The position numbers were made by a program, and so were the translations under genes. Shown here one piece after another: positions 6,300 to 8,874 of a stretch of DNA of 8,874 nt (position 1 is its first letter; each line of letters starts with the position of its first letter). The stretch lies in the NCBI GenBank assembly GCA_024642025.1, contig JAHEBY010000085.1:1-8874 (forward strand). The letters run 5' to 3'. Below the pieces are notes generated by a model, which did no database searches, had not been told where the DNA came from, and was given only the letters and a program-made list of their open reading frames with translations. The stretch is from Comamonadaceae bacterium. GTDB taxonomy: Bacteria > Pseudomonadota > Gammaproteobacteria > Burkholderiales > Burkholderiaceae_C.

Positions 6300-7646
6300 C
6301 TACTGGCCGCTGGACAGCATTTCGCCGTGCTGCGACACATCAAGCCCTATCTTCTCGGAAGTAGCGTCTACGCGCAGGCCAGCAATCGGTTTGATGACCA
6401 TCAAAATAACCCAGGTCGCCACACCCGCGTAGACAAACACCGCAACGGCGCCCATCAGGTTGGTCCACACCGTCGCGGTCACAGGCGCGATTTCGGTCAG
6501 GGCAAACACCGGGGTGAGCACCGTGCCGACCAGACCACCGATGCCATGCAAGGCAAACACATCCAGCGAATCATCGATGCCAGTAACCGTCTTGAACTTG
6601 GTCACGGCAACGAAACAGATGACACCGGCAGCCAAACCAATCGACACGGCACCCACAATGCCCACAAAGCCCGAAGCAGGTGTAACCGCGATCAGGCCCG
6701 CTATGGCGCCAGTGGCCATGCCCAGCACGCTCATCTGGTTGCGCTTGACGAACTCGCAGAAGCCCCACGCCAAAGCCCCCATACAGGCGGCGACCTGGGT
6801 AGCCAGCAGCGCACCCACCGCCCGGGAACTGGCCTCAAATGCAGAACCCGCATTGAAACCAAACCATCCTGCCCACAGCAGGCCAGCCCCGAGAACGGTA
6901 ATCAACAGGTTGTGGGGCACCATGGGCTCCTTGCCAAAACCGATGCGCGGCCCAATCACCATGGCTGCTACCAGGCCCGAAGAGCCGGCAGCAATGTGCA
7001 CCACCGTGCCGCCGGCAAAATCCATGTGGCCCAGGGCATTGAGCCAGCCGCCCGGCTCCCAGATCCAGTGCGCCACCGGGGCGTAAACCACAACCGTCCA
7101 CAAGCCAGCAAAGAAGATCGTGGCGCTCAGGCGCATGCGTTCCGCGGTGGCTCCAATAATGAGCGCAAATGTAATGATGGCAAACGCCATTTGAAAGAGG
7201 AAAAAGGCCGATTCCGGCACCGTCGGCGCCGATGGATGCGCACCGACTGATGCGCCAATCAAATTGGCAGCGAATAACCGGTCGAGGCCGCCTACCCAGG
7301 GGTTCCCGACCGTAAAGGCCAATGAATATCCAACGAGAGCCCAGACAATGGTCACAACTGCGGCGGCTGCGAAGGTATGGGCAATGAGAGACAGTGCGTT
7401 CTTCGTGCGCACCATACCACTGTAAAACAGCATCAGACCAGGGATGGTCATCAATAAAACCAGAACCGTGGACACCAGCAGCCACGCCGTGTCTCCGCCA
7501 TTGAACGTGGGCTTTGCAGCCACGGCGGCTGACGCCGCGGCCGCTGCAGGTGCAACTGCTTGAGCCATCGCCCCTGCGGCAAGAAACAAACCCGATACAC
7601 CGGCCATCGCCGCCCGCGTTACGCCCAAACCTCGACCATAAGCCAT
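6300..7646 (-). CDS. amt: Ammonium transporter (Amt/MEP/Rh family)
   Basis: A 448-residue precursor of a trimeric inner-membrane ammonium channel. Residues 1-28 form a signal peptide (likely cut after AMA), followed by an Ala-rich segment to about 44. The hydrophobic channel from about 54 to 425 fits the 11-span Amt fold. Family signatures visible include PGLMLFYSGMVRTKN, the FQMAFAIITFAL segment, DFAGGTVVHI with the structural Asp209 and pore His217, and DVFALHGIGG with the second pore His367. These correspond to E. coli AmtB Asp160, His168 and His318. The cytoplasmic tail (SEKIGLDVSQHGEML) matches the region that contacts PII/GlnK, so post-translational block by PII is likely. The start at 7646 is chosen over the upstream GTG at 7700 because AGGAG lies 7 bases before it and the signal peptide begins there. 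No glnK is adjacent in this window, unlike the usual glnK-amtB pair. Confidence 0.96.
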   Translation of the reverse strand: MAYGRGLGVTRAAMAGVSGLFLAAGAMAQAVAPAAAAASAAVAAKPTFNGGDTAWLLVSTVLVLLMTIPGLMLFYSGMVRTKNALSLIAHTFAAAAVVTIVWALVGYSLAFTVGNPWVGGLDRLFAANLIGASVGAHPSAPTVPESAFFLFQMAFAIITFALIIGATAERMRLSATIFFAGLWTVVVYAPVAHWIWEPGGWLNALGHMDFAGGTVVHIAAGSSGLVAAMVIGPRIGFGKEPMVPHNLLITVLGAGLLWAGWFGFNAGSAFEASSRAVGALLATQVAACMGALAWGFCEFVKRNQMSVLGMATGAIAGLIAVTPASGFVGIVGAVSIGLAAGVICFVAVTKFKTVTGIDDSLDVFALHGIGGLVGTVLTPVFALTEIAPVTATVWTNLMGAVAVFVYAGVATWVILMVIKPIAGLRVDATSEKIGLDVSQHGEMLSSGQ

Positions 7647-7653
7647 GAAGCGA

Positions 7654-7658
7654 CTCCT
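7654..7658 (-). promoter_or_regulatory. Ribosome-binding site deciding the amt start
   Basis: AGGAG on the minus strand lies 7 bases before the ATG at 7646. The longer in-frame reading from GTG at 7700 would add 18 mostly polar and basic residues (RSAVGAKVRRINNRSRF) ahead of the signal peptide and has no comparable site. Confidence 0.8.
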
Positions 7659-7741
7659 GTTATTGATTCTTCGAACCTTTGCTCCAACCGCTGACCGCAC
7701 TTTGGCAGTCTTTAAGTAAATTCAAGTGAACATTGTTGCGT

Positions 7742-7756
7742 GTTACGCTTGGTAAC
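7742..7756. promoter_or_regulatory. Inverted repeat, possible operator upstream of amt
   Basis: GTTAC and GTAAC form perfect 5-base arms around a 5-base spacer, about 97-110 bases upstream of the amt start. The TTAC-N5-GTAA core fits the loose T-N11-A form of LysR-type sites, but that form is very permissive and no regulator gene is present here. Confidence 0.3.
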
Positions 7757-7781
7757 GATCGCCTATTGTGGCTTGGTGTTT

Positions 7782-7791
7782 GGGTAAACCC
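7782..7791. promoter_or_regulatory. Short palindrome upstream of amt
   Basis: GGGT and ACCC arms around a 2-base centre make a 10-base inverted repeat about 26 bases right of the GTTAC/GTAAC repeat. It does not match the NtrC consensus. Possible operator half of a composite site, or chance. Confidence 0.2.
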
Positions 7792-7849
7792 TCAGATCGT
7801 GCATTTGTTTACGCTTTTGGTGATGTCGCGTTGCAAGGGCCCAACAACT

Positions 7850-8701
7850 TCATAAGCCAATACCGATATTTGGCCGGGCCGCATTCCACTGGAATCGCAA
7901 ATCGGACCACAGCCAGTTACTGAGGGGCACAGTCCAGCAGGCAAAAAACAGGATGGTAATGAGGCCATGAGGCTTGAACCACAAGTACTGCCAGGCAAAC
8001 GCGCCCACGGCGACCAGCACGGCGTAGGCCACGCGTGCGCCTTGCCGGCGTGGTGTGGTCATGGGGTCACTGATCATGAAAAAGGCAAACAAGAGGACGC
8101 CACCGTTGCCGATCTGCTGCAACCACATCCCCGCGCCCGGACTCCACTCGTAATCCAGCACCCAAAGCCGACCGGCCAGCAACAAACCCCACGCAGCCAG
8201 AAAGGTCAGCGACACGTCCCACCGGCGCACGCGCTGGGTCACCAGTCCACCCAAGGCAATAAACCACAACGCGGACAGGCTGCCCGTTCCCCACTGGCCA
8301 GGGCTGAGCCACGCCCCCGGCATCCAGGCCAGTGCAGCGAAGGCAGCAAAGTTGGCCGGGTTCAGCACATGACTTTTGTTCGCGCCAGTCCCCATGCGAA
8401 CGACGAACTTGCTGCTCATCGCAAGGCATGCCAACAGCGGGTGAACCCAAGCCGTGTCGGCACGTACGAGAATTGAGATGCCAAAGCTGGTGACGAGGGC
8501 GCTGAGGTAGCCCCCCCACTGCGCCCGCGTGGGCAGCTTGAGGGCCCATAGCCATACCGCCTGCGTCAGAAGCGCGCTGGCAAATGTCAGAAAAATCTGC
8601 CACCCCTTCAGGGCAAAGTCTCGTTCCAAGGCTCCAAACACCAGAAAGCTTGCCAGAAAGCCGATTTGAAACCAGCGCGCGTCAATGGCTTTGGCAATCA
8701 T
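7850..8701 (-). CDS. NqrB/RnfD-family integral membrane protein (orphan subunit-D-like)
   Basis: A 283-residue protein with about 10 hydrophobic segments (10-26, 34-54, 63-80, 84-101, 117-131, 143-156, 163-181, 198-210, 223-241, 247-264). It fits the membrane subunit family of Na+-translocating NADH:quinone reductase (NqrB) and Rnf complexes (RnfD). Supporting motifs are SKFVVR at 97-102, LNPANF at 113-118, SPGQWG at 133-138 and FFMISDPMTTP at 207-217, the last equivalent to the ATDPV segment of NqrB/RnfD. The flavin-attachment motif of the canonical members (SGAT-type, Thr-linked FMN) is not visible. No other rnf or nqr gene is nearby, so a role in a complete Rnf pump is not supported. The ATG at 8701 is chosen because it overlaps the upstream stop as ATGA; a GTG at 8740 would add 13 residues without a Shine-Dalgarno sequence. 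The family call is fairly sure; the function is unknown. Confidence 0.8.
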   Translation of the reverse strand: MIAKAIDARWFQIGFLASFLVFGALERDFALKGWQIFLTFASALLTQAVWLWALKLPTRAQWGGYLSALVTSFGISILVRADTAWVHPLLACLAMSSKFVVRMGTGANKSHVLNPANFAAFAALAWMPGAWLSPGQWGTGSLSALWFIALGGLVTQRVRRWDVSLTFLAAWGLLLAGRLWVLDYEWSPGAGMWLQQIGNGGVLLFAFFMISDPMTTPRRQGARVAYAVLVAVGAFAWQYLWFKPHGLITILFFACWTVPLSNWLWSDLRFQWNAARPNIGIGL

Positions 8702-8874
8702 TGGAGGCGCACCTGACCCACTTTGAACAATTGCTCCCACCAGGGCTTGACTGAGTGGTCTGGCGTTGGTCCGGGCACATCTCCGGCTCCCGGCATGGCG
8801 TCAATGTGCGCCAGGCTCCACCCAGTCAACCCCGCCAAAGCACGCTTCTCCGAGTCGATTCGTCGCGGCAGGTC
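8698..8874 (-). CDS. C-terminal 58 residues of an unrecognised protein (5' end beyond window)
   Basis: An open frame enters at the right edge with 8874 as a first codon base, runs 58 codons and stops at TGA 8700-8698. The stop overlaps the ATG of the membrane protein gene by four bases (ATGA), which is the best evidence that the frame is real. The visible tail is polar, has a Gly/Pro-rich stretch (AMPGAGDVPGPTPDHSVKP) and ends WWEQLFKVGQVRLQ. I recognise no domain and see no membrane span in this part. The tight overlap implies it is made together with the NqrB/RnfD-like protein, so it may be its functional partner. Confidence 0.65.
   Translation of the reverse strand, partial: DLPRRIDSEKRALAGLTGWSLAHIDAMPGAGDVPGPTPDHSVKPWWEQLFKVGQVRLQ

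Larger units (their letters stand above)
7647..7849. other. Intergenic region upstream of amt
   Basis: These 203 bases hold no gene that I can support. They should contain the amt promoter and any end signal for the membrane-protein gene to the right. I see no convincing sigma-70 pair, no sigma-54 GG-N10-GC element of good quality, and no hairpin with a T run. Two short inverted repeats and an 8-base direct repeat (TTACGCTT at 7743-7750 and 7809-7816) are the visible structures. Confidence 0.6.

Noticed and set aside
6141..7250. 369-codon open frame on the plus strand opposite amt
   Set aside because: It lies antisense to a firmly identified amt gene. Its product is unusually rich in His, Arg, Gln and Asn with no recognisable domain, as expected from reading a GC-rich membrane gene backwards.
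7662..7690. TTGGAG and AATAAC as a sigma-70 promoter just before amt
   Set aside because: The spacing is 17 bases, but both hexamers are poor, and transcription would start within or after the ribosome-binding site.
7647..7849. Sigma-54 promoter for amt
   Set aside because: I looked for TGGCAC-N5-TTGC-like elements on the minus strand. The nearest GG-N10-GC match (about 7825-7841) lacks the TTGC half, so it is not supportable.
7809..7853. 14-codon frame starting with an ATGA overlap at the end of the RnfD-like gene
   Set aside because: The overlap looks like coupling, but 14 residues with no distinctive features cannot be separated from chance.
7792..7998. 68-codon minus-strand frame overlapping the 3' end of the RnfD-like gene and the spacer
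   Set aside because: Most of it is out-of-frame overlap with the membrane protein gene, with no start signal or recognisable content.

Overview
This window looks like a chromosomal segment of a betaproteobacterium, probably Burkholderiales and perhaps Comamonadaceae-like. That placement is inferred from the moderately high GC content, the protein style (Ala/Arg-rich, tightly overlapping signalling genes) and the close fit of RlmB and Amt to proteobacterial forms. No rRNA or other taxonomic marker is present. Every gene I can support lies on the minus strand, so transcription runs from the right edge to the left edge. I see no tRNA, rRNA, CRISPR array, insertion sequence or phage gene.

Right part (about 8874 to 7850): the C-terminal end of an unrecognised protein overlaps by ATGA a 283-residue integral membrane protein of the NqrB/RnfD family. 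No other Rnf or Nqr subunit is visible. A 203-base intergenic region with two short inverted repeats follows.

Middle part (7646 to 5853): an Amt-type ammonium channel precursor with both pore histidines and a PII-type C-terminal tail is followed after 39 bases by a 135-residue protein of unknown function. No glnK gene is visible beside amt. The next spacer carries a TATAAT box, a small hairpin and a 12-base tandem repeat, all ahead of rlmB.

Left part (5739 to 1): rlmB, the 23S rRNA Gm2251 methyltransferase gene, is followed after only 21 bases by a three-gene signalling unit. This unit consists of a 998-residue membrane histidine kinase (periplasmic solute-binding sensor, one membrane span, GAF, two PAS, HisKA, HATPase), a single-domain DivK/CheY-like receiver, and a receiver-GAF-PAS-GGDEF protein that runs off the left edge. 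The three genes are joined by 4-base and 1-base start/stop overlaps. The simplest reading is a branched phosphorelay: a periplasmic small-molecule signal reaches His769 of the kinase, then one or both receivers (Asp54 and Asp52), with cyclic-di-GMP turnover as the likely output. This module is the most interesting part of the window, although each component family is known.

The last gene has no stop codon inside the window. It was read directly as one uninterrupted 524-codon frame from the ATG at 1574 down to base 3.
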